The notes under the pieces were generated by a model. That model had not been told where the DNA came from. It was given only the letters and a program-made list of their open reading frames with translations, and made no database searches. A program made the translations under genes and the position numbers. Of a DNA stretch of 64,000 nucleotides, positions 38,052-47,669 are shown one piece after another (position 1 is the stretch's first letter; every line of letters begins with the position of its first letter). The DNA is from Prevotellaceae bacterium (lineage in GTDB: Bacteria > Bacteroidota > Bacteroidia > Bacteroidales > UBA932): contig JAIRNF010000020.1 of NCBI GenBank assembly GCA_031258195.1, positions 62,001 through 126,000 on the forward strand, in the 5' to 3' direction.

Positions 38052-39863
38052 ATGGAGAGTAACGACATACTAAAAAGTAAAGTCGGGTTTTTACCTAGTA
38101 GCCCCGGGGTGTATCAGTTTTTTGATGACACAGGGAAAATTATTTATGTAGGTAAAGCCAAGGATCTTAAAAAACGTGTCTCTACCTATTTTACCTCTCG
38201 CACTTACGATAACCGCAAGCTAATGGTTATGGTAAGCAAAATAGCCGATATCAAGCATATTGTTGTAGATACAGGGGCTGATGCCTTACTACTTGAAAAT
38301 AACTTAATTAAGGAATATCAGCCACGCTATAATGTGCTGCTGAAAGACGATAAAACCTACCCTTGGATTTGCATAAAAAGCGAGCCTTTTCCCCGGGTGT
38401 TTTCTACAAGACGGGTTGTAAAAGACGGGTCAAAATACTTCGGACCATATGCCTCGCTTGTTCTCATGAAAACCTTGCTGGAGTTGGTAAGGCAACTATA
38501 TCCCCTTCGCACCTGTAACTTTAACCTTGAGCCCGAAGCCATTGCTAAGGGAAAATATAAAGAATGCCTTGAGTATCATATCGGTAACTGTAAGGCCCCT
38601 TGTATTGGTAAGCAAACGATTGAAGATTATGATCTGAATATCAAAATGATAACTTCTATTATTCGTGGTAATATAGGAGAAGTTATGGAGTTTTTGAAAG
38701 AACAAATGAAGAAAACTGCTGATTTACATCGATTTGAGGATGCGCATAGGCTAAAAATGAAGTACGAAATACTCGAACGTTATCGTTCAAAATCTGTAAT
38801 TGTCAATCCTACAATAAATAACGTTGATGTGTTTAGCTTACTGCCCGATACCGGGGTAATGTATGCCAACTTTATGAGGGTAATTTCAGGTGCTATTGTA
38901 CAATCTCATACGGCTGAGTTAAAGCTTGGTGTTGAGGATAGCAAGGAAAGCCTGCTTAGCTACCTGATCGCGGAAATGTACGAACGTCATCACGGGTTAT
39001 CAAAAGAGCTGATTGTACCGTTTATGCCCGACCAGGAGATGGATGGCTACGTTTACACCATCCCGCAGCGAGGAGATAAGCACAAGCTCTTGGAGTTATC
39101 GGAGCGTAATTCCAAGTTCTATAGAATGGAGCGGTTAAAGCAGCTCGAAAAAGTTAATCCCGAGCAACATAGCATACGTATCCTTACTCAGGTGCAAAAA
39201 GATTTACACCTCGATCAGCCGCCTGTTCATATGGAATGCTTTGATAACTCTAACATTCGGGGAGCGCATCCTGTGGCTGCGTGTGTTGTATTTAAGAACG
39301 CAAAACCCAGCAAAAAAGACTACCGTCACTTCAACATAAAAACCGTAGAGGGACCGGACGACTTTGCGTCTATGCGAGAAATTATCTACCGTCGTTACAG
39401 CCGTATGCTTACAGAGGGCGACGAGCTGCCGCAACTGATAATTATTGATGGAGGTAAAGGTCAGCTTAGCGCGGTTGTAAGTAGCTTAGAGCTGCTGGGG
39501 CTGTATGGAAAAATACCTGTTATCGGGTTGGCTAAACGGTTGGAAGAGATATACTTTCCGTACGATAGCGTTCCGCTTTTTCTTGATAAAAACTCAGAGA
39601 GCCTTAAGCTTATTATGCGTATGCGCGATGAAGTTCACCGTTTTGGTATAACTTTTCATCGCAACAAGCGTAGCGCAGCCTTTATAAAAAGCGAGCTCAC
39701 AAACATTCCGGGAGTGGGAGAAACCACGGCTAAAAAGTTACTAAGCCACTATAAGAGTATTCCGAAGATAGCAAAAGCAAATCTTGAGGAACTGACAAAG
39801 TTGGTTGGAAAGAAAATGGCGGAGAAAGTTGTTGCTTATTTCAAATTAAAAGAAGAGAGATAG
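38052..39863 (+). CDS. uvrC: UvrABC system protein C
   Basis: 603 residues. An N-terminal GIY-YIG nuclease (PGVYQFFDDTGKIIYVGKAK) makes the 3' cut, a UVR motif near residue 200-240 binds UvrB, the RNase H-like domain (HMECFDNSNIRGAHPVAACV, LIIIDGGKGQL) makes the 5' cut, and the C-terminal tandem helix-hairpin-helix includes LTNIPGVGETTAKKLL. It nicks both sides of bulky DNA lesions. The start is 20 bases after ade. Confidence 0.98.
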   Translation: MESNDILKSKVGFLPSSPGVYQFFDDTGKIIYVGKAKDLKKRVSTYFTSRTYDNRKLMVMVSKIADIKHIVVDTGADALLLENNLIKEYQPRYNVLLKDDKTYPWICIKSEPFPRVFSTRRVVKDGSKYFGPYASLVLMKTLLELVRQLYPLRTCNFNLEPEAIAKGKYKECLEYHIGNCKAPCIGKQTIEDYDLNIKMITSIIRGNIGEVMEFLKEQMKKTADLHRFEDAHRLKMKYEILERYRSKSVIVNPTINNVDVFSLLPDTGVMYANFMRVISGAIVQSHTAELKLGVEDSKESLLSYLIAEMYERHHGLSKELIVPFMPDQEMDGYVYTIPQRGDKHKLLELSERNSKFYRMERLKQLEKVNPEQHSIRILTQVQKDLHLDQPPVHMECFDNSNIRGAHPVAACVVFKNAKPSKKDYRHFNIKTVEGPDDFASMREIIYRRYSRMLTEGDELPQLIIIDGGKGQLSAVVSSLELLGLYGKIPVIGLAKRLEEIYFPYDSVPLFLDKNSESLKLIMRMRDEVHRFGITFHRNKRSAAFIKSELTNIPGVGETTAKKLLSHYKSIPKIAKANLEELTKLVGKKMAEKVVAYFKLKEER

Positions 39864-39879
39864 ATTGCTTCTATTATTG

Positions 39880-39964
39880 CGTCATTTCGAGCATAGCGAG
39901 AAATCTGCTGAATAGAGAAGCAATCCGATGAATAAGTAGATTTCTCGCTATGCTCGAAATGACG
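39880..39964. repeat. Palindromic intergenic repeat, copy 7
   Basis: Perfect 27-base arms (39880-39906 and 39938-39964), ATTTC/GAAAT variant with GCATAGC in the tip. Confidence 0.92.
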
Positions 39965-40067
39965 GAGTGTTTTGCTGACAAATATGTGTACGATTTGGAG
40001 ATAACGCTTATTAAGCAAGGGTAAAATGAATGCCCATGGTAATTTTATATTCATAAACCGGGATGCT

Positions 40068-40982
40068 ATGAATAGGTTTTTACTTATCCTACTCTTCTTG
40101 TTAATGTTGCCTTATACGATATTTTGTCGTAGTAACGATTCTATAATAATCACTAAGTACTATAGCGATACATTAGGATTCGAGCCCTTCCTCTACCTCA
40201 GCTTCTTAGACTCCATCAGCCCAAAAAAAAGTTTTATTAGGTGGGAGTACAATCGAGCCGGAGATAGCGGTGCGTTAGCAGAGCCACCAATGAAAGATGG
40301 TCGCTATCTGGGGTTTATGAGAGTTGTTGCTCCCAATATTTATACTTACTATATAGCCGCACAAAAGAAGAACGGAAAAATCAAAACATTTTATACCTTG
40401 AAAGGAATAAACAAATTCATTGGAGAAATTGATAATCAATATAATGCGTATTTTTGGCTGTTTTTCTGCAAGGGTAATGTTATCCCAAATTCGCCATCTT
40501 ACGCCACGTATAAAAAAACAAAAGATGGATTTTTAATCCGATAAAAGAGGTATTATAGTACAAACGTTTCTTATGAAGGATATACACCGCCAAAAAATAT
40601 CGATACATATCTTGTTGGGTTTAATAAAACAGTTGTTCTTATTAGAACAGAGCATACGCCGGGATATTATACCGAACGCTCTCATAGACCAATGGCGGTA
40701 GTATCTTCTAAAGTTCTGGAATATACCTTTGATGAAGGCTGTACCTTTTCTGATACCGACAAGCGTGTTTATCCGTGCCTCTATACCGACGAAAAAGATT
40801 TATTGAGGCATATAGATTCTCGAATAAAATATCCGATTACCCTTATAGAGCAAAATATTACCGGAGTGGCTTATGCCTGCTTTACTATTCAGTCCAACGG
40901 CGTAGTGTCTGATATTGAAATATTACGCTCGCCAGATCCTTTACTGGATAAGGAGCTGGTTAGGGTGTTGGGCGTAATGGCT
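40068..40982 (+). pseudogene. TonB C-terminal-domain protein, interrupted and truncated
   Basis: A signal peptide MNRFLLILLFLLMLPYTIFC starts a secreted protein. An in-frame TAA at 40542-40544 interrupts it after FLIR, but coding resemblance continues in the same frame with VSYEGYTPPKNIDTYL and a TonB-type domain HIDSRIKYPITLIEQNITGVAYACFTIQSNG ... DPLLDKELVRVLG. At about 40980 the TonB domain stops abruptly and the sequence changes to that of another family. So the gene carries a nonsense mutation and has lost its 3' end. Its original role, possibly an envelope protein with a TonB-like binding module, is not known. Confidence 0.7.
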
Positions 40983-41264
40983 GGAACTACTATAAAGACA
41001 GAAAAGCCTGGCTTTGCAAAGTTGTCAATGGGAAAAAGACCGTTTTCTGGTTCTCAATTTGGGATGGCTATATAAAAACCAGTTTTTCTTTACTGAAAGA
41101 ACCCGGACAGGGGTTATTGATTTAGAAATAGATGATAAAATAAAAAAGGAATTTAAGAAGGCTAATGCTACAGGAAAATTAATTCCGCTAATTCTCGACA
41201 TTGATAAAAAGGGGAGCTGAAATATCTGGAAAAAATTATTAAATACAAGAAGAGCTTAAAATAA
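40983..41264 (+). pseudogene. DUF3788-like protein, 3' fragment with frameshift
   Basis: From about 40983 one frame reads WNYYKDRKAWLCKVVNGKK, then TVFWFSIWDGYIKTSF, and another frame continues with FFTERTRTGVIDLEID, KEFKKANATGKLIPLILDID and, after one more shift, ELKYLEKIIKYKKSLK with stop at 41262-41264. The order and the closing IIKYKK are what I recall of small DUF3788 proteins. The 5' half is missing because the fragment is joined directly to the TonB-domain remnant. Family assignment is tentative. Confidence 0.45.
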
Positions 41265-41272
41265 ATATTCCC

Positions 41273-41301
41273 CGTCATTCCGAGCATAGCGAGAAATTTG
41301 C
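41273..41301. repeat. Single unit of the palindromic repeat family, copy 8
   Basis: One unit with GCATAGC in the tip and a mixed stem (ATTCC on the left, GAAAT on the right). The partner arm is absent. Confidence 0.65.
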
Positions 41302-41314
41302 TGAATAGAATTAC

Positions 41315-41416
41315 CACACAGCTTTATCCGGCAAAAGTTGGGGTAACGGCTCGGAGTTCTCTCTAAAGGTTGGTAAAATAGGAGATAGCCTAACTCATAT
41401 ATTTCGCGGCAAATAA
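41315..41416 (+). pseudogene. Short 3' coding remnant, unidentified
   Basis: One frame reads SWGNGSEFSLKVGKIGD and ends HIFRGK with stop at 41414-41416, directly before a terminator. It looks like the tail of a lost gene, as the half repeat copy sits where the body should be. No family is recognised and the reading could be chance. Confidence 0.3.
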
Positions 41417-41442
41417 GGCTGGGCTTATATTCTTACAAAAAT

Positions 41443-41472
41443 AAAACCCGCTAAATTTCTCTAGCGGGTTTT
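41443..41472 (+). terminator. Terminator
   Basis: An 11-bp stem (41443-41453 with 41462-41472) with A-run and T-run flanks, after the short coding remnant. Confidence 0.85.
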
Positions 41473-41770
41473 TAAACAGGGGATTACCCTCTTATAAGTA
41501 AACCCAAAAAACTCTCACTACAAAAGTAATAATTTTTTGCGAATTGACAAATCGTATGCTTTATATATAGTTATGGTTTAAATATGAGATTTAAATTAAT
41601 GATAATTAAATATATAGTTATATGTACCTATGTAAAAAAAGTATGAATAATGTAGTTTTAACATTAAAATAATTTTGTCGGTCTTTATTCCCTTTTCTGT
41701 AAAACAAAATCTAGTAATCAGTATATCAGATTGCTGCAAAATTTGGAATTCGGATATGGTGGAATGTTAA
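41473..41770. other. AT-rich non-coding stretch
   Basis: About 300 bases without recognisable coding content, repeats or RNA genes. Confidence 0.4.
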
Positions 41771-41810
41771 AAAATCGGAGGCTGATAGGTTATTGTCAGC
41801 CTCCGATTTT
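41771..41810 (-). terminator. Terminator of the porin gene
   Basis: A perfect 15-bp stem (41771-41785 with 41796-41810), loop of ten, with a T-run on the minus strand just beyond it. Confidence 0.9.
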
Positions 41811-41852
41811 CCTTTGAATATAACAGCAAAATATTGTTAAGTATATTTATTT

Positions 41853-42908
41853 TTAGAATTTTATATATAACTCTATTGTAAGCCTATCCGATAACGGCTT
41901 ATTTGATGCCCCTGTAAAGTAACCCGCATATCGGGCATCGTTTTGTATGCCGAGCTTACTACCGCTAAAGAACAGCTTCTCATAGTTAAGCCTTAACTCG
42001 GCATTCATTTTCTTTGGCGCCAGTCCAAAGTTAAGCCCAAAAGTTAGCCGGCTAATATCAAAACCGTTGTCGAACACATTAAAACCCATGGCATCTCCCC
42101 GCAAGTTTGGCTCTACATATTTTAGTAACTTACTGTTACCTATAGGGAAGCTATACGTCCCTTGTAAATAGCTGCCATATAATCGGCTATCTTTTACGCT
42201 TACGGAATCTTTTATAACAAATTCGGTTTCAATTCTATATCTATCTTTTGCATAGCGAAAATCTATGCCATACTGTCTTACACGCTTATCTAGCGTGTCT
42301 TTTCTGGTATAGCACTTAACGCTACCGCGAAAGCCCTCCATTTCGCCATATATTACTCTTCCTAAAATTGCGGGAGACTCTTGCCAATCTGTTTTATTCG
42401 CTCCGGCACCGTTAAATAAGCCGGCTTGCAAAGTAATTGGTACCTTCCCGATAAAATTATATTGCGCTAAGGCTCCGATATCTCGCATGCTGGCACCTAC
42501 GTTAACATATTTTCCTATAAGCGGACGGTTAACATAATTGTTGGCTGCTGGTGAAATTACATGATCGTCGCTGAAAGGAAGGGAGAATTGCCCCAGCGAA
42601 AAAGAAAACCTTGCCGACGGCGTAAATGATGCAGCAGCATCTATCAGATAAACATCTCTTTTATTCGAGTTGCTGCTATATTCAACTTGTACCCTATAGC
42701 TAATGTAAGGCGAGATATTTCCGGACGCACCAAGCCGCATTGAGCGAATATCAAAACGGTTGGTATTATCTTCGAAAGCATACTCCCATTTGGCTTTTAC
42801 CAAGCCGTTAATTTTAGGAACATAGCTGAATGATGAGTCGGCTTGCTGGGCAAGCGAAACAAAGGGCAGTAAGATCAATACTGTAAAAACAAGAAAATTC
42901 CTTTTCAT
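41853..42908 (-). CDS. Porin, phosphate-selective porin O/P family
   Basis: A signal peptide (to SLAQQ) and then VPKINGLVKAKWEYAFED, the typical first strands of OprO/OprP-like porins in this phylum. Further blocks are FDIRSMRLGASGNISPYISYRVQVEY, FSFSLGQFSLPFSDDHVISPAA and the closing strand LTIELYIKF with a final phenylalanine. Even alternation of polar and hydrophobic residues continues across the 351 residues, as for a trimeric 16-strand barrel. It should admit anions such as phosphate or pyrophosphate. Confidence 0.9.
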   Translation of the reverse strand: MKRNFLVFTVLILLPFVSLAQQADSSFSYVPKINGLVKAKWEYAFEDNTNRFDIRSMRLGASGNISPYISYRVQVEYSSNSNKRDVYLIDAAASFTPSARFSFSLGQFSLPFSDDHVISPAANNYVNRPLIGKYVNVGASMRDIGALAQYNFIGKVPITLQAGLFNGAGANKTDWQESPAILGRVIYGEMEGFRGSVKCYTRKDTLDKRVRQYGIDFRYAKDRYRIETEFVIKDSVSVKDSRLYGSYLQGTYSFPIGNSKLLKYVEPNLRGDAMGFNVFDNGFDISRLTFGLNFGLAPKKMNAELRLNYEKLFFSGSKLGIQNDARYAGYFTGASNKPLSDRLTIELYIKF

Positions 42909-42934
42909 TTAGTTTAGCTGTAAATAATTCGGCG

Positions 42935-42942
42935 CAAAAATA
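42935..42942 (-). promoter_or_regulatory. -7 box for the porin gene
   Basis: The minus strand reads TATTTTTG 27 bases before the start at 42908. Confidence 0.4.
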
Positions 42943-43006
42943 GGTAAATCTATCGCGATATTCCGAAATATTTGTTACAAATGTTTTTATAAGCTTAATT
43001 CACTCC

Positions 43007-43100
43007 CGTCATTTCGAGCAAAGCGAGAGCAAAGTTAAATTTCTTGAATAAGGAGCGGTACGCTGAAAAGAGCAAATTTCTCGCTTTGCTCGAAATGACG
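43007..43100. repeat. Palindromic intergenic repeat, copy 9
   Basis: Outer arm parts 43007-43028 and 43077-43100 pair; the left arm has about ten extra bases after its tip, so only 22 bases match without a gap. Tip GCAAAGC. Confidence 0.8.
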
Positions 43101-43151
43101 AATATATTGTTAGCTTAGTTCCAAAACATAAAATAATTTCTAAAGCCTTGC

Positions 43152-43159
43152 TACCTTTG
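43152..43159 (+). promoter_or_regulatory. -7 box for the L-2-hydroxyglutarate oxidase gene
   Basis: TACCTTTG matches TAnnTTTG, 38 bases before the ATG. Confidence 0.5.
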
Positions 43160-43197
43160 ACGGATTATTTTAAACACATAACAGAGCAAATTACCCA

Positions 43198-44406
43198 ATG
43201 GCAAGAGCGGATTTTTTAATTATTGGCGGTGGTGTTATTGGTTTGGCAATAGCCCGAGACCTGATTAACCGTAACCCCGACTATAAAATTACTATTATAG
43301 AAAAAGAGCCTGATGTGGCTTACCACGGCAGTGGTCGCAACAGCGGCGTGCTGCATGCCGGATTTTACTATACAGCCGACTCGTTAAAAGCGCGTTTTAC
43401 CCGCGACGGTAACCGACAAATGAGAGAGTATTGCTATGCTAATAATTTGGGAATTAACGAGTGTGCTAAAGTTGTTGTAACAAAAAATGAGAAAGAGTTG
43501 GAGTCGCTCTACGAGCTGGAAAAAAGAGGAAAAGCTAACAGTGTGGATATTAAGCTTATTGATGAAGAAGAACTCAAGGCGATAGATCCCAATGCCAAAA
43601 CTTTTAAGCACGCGCTTTACTCGCCGACAACAGCAACGGTAGATCCGATTGAAGTAAATAAATGTATTCGTGATGAGGTTGTAAGTAAAGGCGTAGAGAT
43701 TTTTTTCAACGAAAAGTATGCTCGGAGAATCGATGATCATACCATTCAAACCGAGTCAGGAAAAAAATACGCCGCCGATAAAATTATAAACGCCGCCGGA
43801 CTATATGCCGATAAGGTTGCCAGAGATTTCGGCTTCTCAAAAAGTTATACGATTATTCCGTTTAAGGGGATTTACTTAAAGTATAAGGGAGAAGATAAAC
43901 GTATTAAAACAAATATTTACCCGGTTCCCGATTTGGGAAATCCCTTTCTTGGCGTTCATTATACCATTACTATTGATGGTACTACTAAAATCGGTCCAAC
44001 TTCTATTCCTGCTTTTTGGAGGGAGAACTATAAAGGATGGGGTAAGTTTAAGTTCGGAGAGCTGGTAAACATTTTTTCGTGGGAAGCGCTGCTCTTTCTT
44101 ACCAATGCATTTGGTTTTAGAAATCTGGCATTCAGAGAGGTTAAAAAGTACAACCGTAAGCATTTTGTAAATCTTGCCAGAACTATGGTGTATGATATTA
44201 ATGCAAAAGGCTTTAAAGAGTGGAGCAAACCGGGAATCAGGGCTCAGCTGTTAAACAAGAAGACCAAGGAGTTGGTTATGGATTTTGTTGTTGAGGGCGA
44301 TGATAAAACTATACATGTACTGAATGCTGTTTCTCCGGCGTTTACCAGCTCATTCCCTTTTGCAAAGTGGGTTGTAGATGAGTATGTTTTAAAAACGAAA
44401 TCTTAG
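43198..44406 (+). CDS. lhgO: L-2-hydroxyglutarate oxidase
   Basis: A 402-residue FAD-dependent oxidoreductase of the DAO fold. The dinucleotide site is FLIIGGGVIGLAIARDL; the family marks follow: GSGRNSGVLHAGFYYTADSLKARF (close to invariant in LhgO), YSPTTATVDP, and INAAGLYADKVARDFG. The C-terminus has PGIRAQLLNK and VLNAVSPAFTSSFPFAKWV. It oxidises L-2-hydroxyglutarate to 2-oxoglutarate, feeding electrons to the quinone pool or oxygen, and acts as metabolite repair. It has its own promoter. Confidence 0.93.
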   Translation: MARADFLIIGGGVIGLAIARDLINRNPDYKITIIEKEPDVAYHGSGRNSGVLHAGFYYTADSLKARFTRDGNRQMREYCYANNLGINECAKVVVTKNEKELESLYELEKRGKANSVDIKLIDEEELKAIDPNAKTFKHALYSPTTATVDPIEVNKCIRDEVVSKGVEIFFNEKYARRIDDHTIQTESGKKYAADKIINAAGLYADKVARDFGFSKSYTIIPFKGIYLKYKGEDKRIKTNIYPVPDLGNPFLGVHYTITIDGTTKIGPTSIPAFWRENYKGWGKFKFGELVNIFSWEALLFLTNAFGFRNLAFREVKKYNRKHFVNLARTMVYDINAKGFKEWSKPGIRAQLLNKKTKELVMDFVVEGDDKTIHVLNAVSPAFTSSFPFAKWVVDEYVLKTKS

Positions 44407-44594
44407 TATCGTCTTTTTTATCGACTAAGCATTTATAAGTTGTATTTCAGATTATTTAACGCTGCAAGAGGGTTCATTTTGTTTTCGCTTTTTATTTTTT
44501 CCTATCTTTATAAATGCTATGCTCTTGTTTTTTTACGAAAGGGCTAAAAGGATTTCAAAAATTAAAGTGTTAACAACTAATAAAAGCAGATATC

Positions 44595-44834
44595 ATGAAA
44601 AAGATAGCGTTTGCAATATTGGTTTTTGCTTGCTTCTCGTGTGGATCGATAGCAAAAGTTTCGGATAAAGATGCTGCTCAACAATTTGCGATGGATCAAA
44701 CACGGTGCGTTAAGGGTAGCGTTGTGCTGGTTGGTTCTAATAAAACATCTTCTCACACCGATTGGTACTTTACGAGCTGCCAAGGTTCTGTAACCGTTAG
44801 ACAATCCGAAGCCGGTTTTAGGCTGATAAGATAA
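44595..44834 (+). CDS. Small lipoprotein of unknown function
   Basis: 79 residues. The signal MKKIAFAILVFACFSC ends at a lipobox-like ACFSC. The mature part has a DWYFTSCQGSVTVRQ segment with two cysteines that could form a disulfide. No family is recognised. The ATG is preceded by an AT-rich stretch without SD sequence and the gene is followed by a palindromic repeat, so it is probably a unit on its own. Confidence 0.65.
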   Translation: MKKIAFAILVFACFSCGSIAKVSDKDAAQQFAMDQTRCVKGSVVLVGSNKTSSHTDWYFTSCQGSVTVRQSEAGFRLIR

Positions 44835-44859
44835 ATACAGGGTAATCTGTTGAAATCTT

Positions 44860-44942
44860 CGTCATTTCGACCGAAGGGAGAAATCTACTAAATAGTAGCA
44901 ATACGTTGAATCAACAGATTTCTCCCTTCGGTCGAAATGACG
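44860..44942. repeat. Palindromic intergenic repeat, copy 10
   Basis: Perfect 27-base arms (44860-44886 and 44916-44942), ATTTC/GAAAT with CCGAAGG tip; arm sequence is the same as in copy 5. Confidence 0.92.
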
Positions 44943-45140
44943 GTGGTTTTTTGGGGAGCATACAATAAAGGCGGTGGAGCGGCTTATAGGTAGATTTTAT
45001 CGTTACCCGCTATACCCCTTCGTTTAAATACCTATGACGCAAAGAATCCGGGAATTACTTCTCGGATTCTCTTATTTGTTATCTTTATGGCTTTAAACAA
45101 TGGTACGAAGAATAGTAGGTCTGTCTAAAACAGCATAAAG

Positions 45141-47651
45141 ATGAAAGCTATCAAAAAAATTATTCCTTATGTAGCGGCAATAGCATTTTTTTATGTTATT
45201 TCAATCGCATATTTCTCTCCTTCAATCTTTCAAAATAAGTCGCTTTATCAAAATGATATACGAAAAGGTGTCGCCGGAGGAATCGATTTGTCGGAATATC
45301 AAGACCGGACAGGCGAGAAAAGTCTTTGGGGAAGCCGTATGTTTTCGGGTATGCCATCTTATCAGATTAGACCCTTCTACGAAAATAGAGATTTCTTAAC
45401 TCCTGCAAGATCGGCGCTCGAAGGGTTCTTGCCTGCTCCTGCCGGCTATCTGTTCGCCTATATGCTGGGCTTCTTTATTTTAATGATAGCTCTGCGAGTC
45501 AATCCGTGGTTATCGATAATCGGTTCCATTGCCTTTGCCTTCTCCACTTACTACCTCATAATAATAGCGGCGGGGCATATCTGGAAAGTTCAGGTTATAC
45601 AATTTATACCGCCCACCTTAGCTGGAATAATATGGGCATACAGGGGTAAGCTGTTGATTGGCGGAATAGCGACTGCTTTATTTTTTACGCTGCAACTGTT
45701 CTGTAACCATATCCAAATGACCTACTACTTCTTAATGTTTGTCGAGATATTCCTTATCGGTCGTTTCCTTTACGATTACAAAGAAAAACAGCTTAAGCAC
45801 TTTGCAAAGGCTACTGTGGTATTGCTTTTTGCCGGTATTATCGGGTTTGGTGCGAACGCTACCAGCCTTATTTTTACCGAAAAGCATACCAAAGAAACTA
45901 TTCGTGGCGGTTCTGAGCTTGGCGGCAACTCTGCAGATAAAACTAAAGGACTTGAAAGATCGTACGCTACGGCTTGGAGTTACGGTGTTGGAGAAACGTT
46001 TACGCTCCTCATTCCAAACACCAAGGGTGGCGCTACCGGTGCGCTTGGGCAAGATGAAAAGGAGCTAAACGATGCTATCGAAATGGTGCGAACGAACCAT
46101 AAGATACCTAACGATCTAAAAAATCAGGCAGCATCGGAAATTGTTTACTCGGACACCTATTGGGGCGATCAGCCGTTAACTTCTGGTCCTGTTTATGTTG
46201 GTGCGCTTGTTTTGTTTCTCTTCATATTCGGCTTGTTTGTTGTAAAAGGCTATATGAAGCGGGTACTTTTGGTTGGAACCGTATTTTCGATTCTGCTGGC
46301 TTGGGGGCATAACTTTATGTGGTTTACCAACTTATTCCTCGACTATTTTCCGTACTACAACAAAATGCGTACGGTTTCATCAATTTTAATTGTGGCAGAA
46401 TTTTGCATTCCCATCTTGGCTATTCTTGCCTTGGTAAAAATGGTCGAAAAGCCATCTATTATAAAAGAAAATAAAAGAGGACTTTATATTAGCCTCGGTC
46501 TTATCGCCGGATTAGTGCTTATTTTTATTGTTGCACCAAAAGTTTTCTTCAGCTTTTTATCAGACAACGAGGCTGCATACTATGGGTCTATGGCAAAGGG
46601 TGGCGCGGGCTATCCTGTAACCTATAAAGAAATAACCAGCTATATTGAAGCGGTAAGAGTTTCTGTTTTTCGTGCCGATGCTTGGCGAAGCCTATTTATT
46701 ATTATTATGGGGCTTGGTTTTATCCGGTTATACTCAAAAAAGAAAATCAACAAAGCTTTGTTTGTAGGTGCGATAGGGGTTATTGTTCTTTTAGATTTGT
46801 TCCTCATAAATAGGCGTTATTTAAATAACGACAACTTTGTTCCTAAATCGCAAGCAAAGGTTATGTGGGCTATGACTCCTGCCGACACTGAGATTTTGAA
46901 AGACAAAGACCCGAACTACAGAGTTTTAAATCGTTCTGTTTCTCCTTTCCAGGACGCCAGTACTTCTTACTACCATAAGTCTATAGGTGGCTACCACGGT
47001 GCAAAGCTTCGCCGTTATCAGGATATCATAGAACACTATATGAGCGGCAACATCAACCCGAATATCCTTAATATGCTTAACACAAAGTATGTTATATCGT
47101 CTGAAGGTAAGGCGCGGTTAAACCCTGCGGCGCTTGGTCATGCGTGGTTTGTAGAAGATGTTGAATGGGCGGATAATGCCGATGCGGAAATAGCCTACTT
47201 AGAAAACTTCGATCCGGAACGGATTGCGGTTGTTGACAAACGATTTGCCTCTCAGCTTGAGGGATATATTTCCGGATGGGATAGTACTGCCGTTATTTAT
47301 CTTGACAAATATGAGATAAATGATATTACCTATAAAACAAAAGCAGCCAAAGAACAGTTGGCTGTTTTCCCCGAAATTTACTATGATGATGGGCTAAGTC
47401 GTTGGGACGCTTTTATTGACGGACAGCCTACGCCTGTTATCAGAGCAAACTATATTCTCAGAGCTATACGAGTTCCAGCTGGCGAGCACAACATTCAGCT
47501 TGTGTTTAAACCGAAAGCATACGACACGTTAGAAGCCGTATCGGTTATCTGTACTGTATTGGTGTTGCTCTCGTTCTTAGGGCTGCTGGTCTTTCTGGTT
47601 ATTAAAGAAATAAAGAAGCCCAAAGAAGATAGCGAAGCAGCAGATTCGTAA
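45141..47651 (+). CDS. YfhO-family multi-pass membrane protein
   Basis: 836 residues. Some twelve membrane segments between residues 5 and 540 (for example IIPYVAAIAFFYVISIAYF, LLFAGIIGFGANATSLIF), with extracellular loops having conserved WGSRMFSGMPSYQ and NHIQMTYYF. A final beta-rich domain of about 270 residues (PNYRVLNRSVSPFQD, YHKSIGGYHGAKLRRYQ, FPEIYYDDGLSRWDAFIDG) is followed by one last helix. This layout is YfhO/GT-C-like; in Firmicutes YfhO glycosylates lipoteichoic acid. Here it may transfer a sugar to a surface lipid or protein. It is 18 bases upstream of a glycosyltransferase. Confidence 0.85.
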   Translation: MKAIKKIIPYVAAIAFFYVISIAYFSPSIFQNKSLYQNDIRKGVAGGIDLSEYQDRTGEKSLWGSRMFSGMPSYQIRPFYENRDFLTPARSALEGFLPAPAGYLFAYMLGFFILMIALRVNPWLSIIGSIAFAFSTYYLIIIAAGHIWKVQVIQFIPPTLAGIIWAYRGKLLIGGIATALFFTLQLFCNHIQMTYYFLMFVEIFLIGRFLYDYKEKQLKHFAKATVVLLFAGIIGFGANATSLIFTEKHTKETIRGGSELGGNSADKTKGLERSYATAWSYGVGETFTLLIPNTKGGATGALGQDEKELNDAIEMVRTNHKIPNDLKNQAASEIVYSDTYWGDQPLTSGPVYVGALVLFLFIFGLFVVKGYMKRVLLVGTVFSILLAWGHNFMWFTNLFLDYFPYYNKMRTVSSILIVAEFCIPILAILALVKMVEKPSIIKENKRGLYISLGLIAGLVLIFIVAPKVFFSFLSDNEAAYYGSMAKGGAGYPVTYKEITSYIEAVRVSVFRADAWRSLFIIIMGLGFIRLYSKKKINKALFVGAIGVIVLLDLFLINRRYLNNDNFVPKSQAKVMWAMTPADTEILKDKDPNYRVLNRSVSPFQDASTSYYHKSIGGYHGAKLRRYQDIIEHYMSGNINPNILNMLNTKYVISSEGKARLNPAALGHAWFVEDVEWADNADAEIAYLENFDPERIAVVDKRFASQLEGYISGWDSTAVIYLDKYEINDITYKTKAAKEQLAVFPEIYYDDGLSRWDAFIDGQPTPVIRANYILRAIRVPAGEHNIQLVFKPKAYDTLEAVSVICTVLVLLSFLGLLVFLVIKEIKKPKEDSEAADS

Positions 47652-47669
47652 GTATAAAACAAAGTAGAA

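Noticed and set aside
44860..44942. Small RNA from the perfect inverted repeat
   Set aside because: It is one copy of the dispersed family and has no own promoter that I can see.
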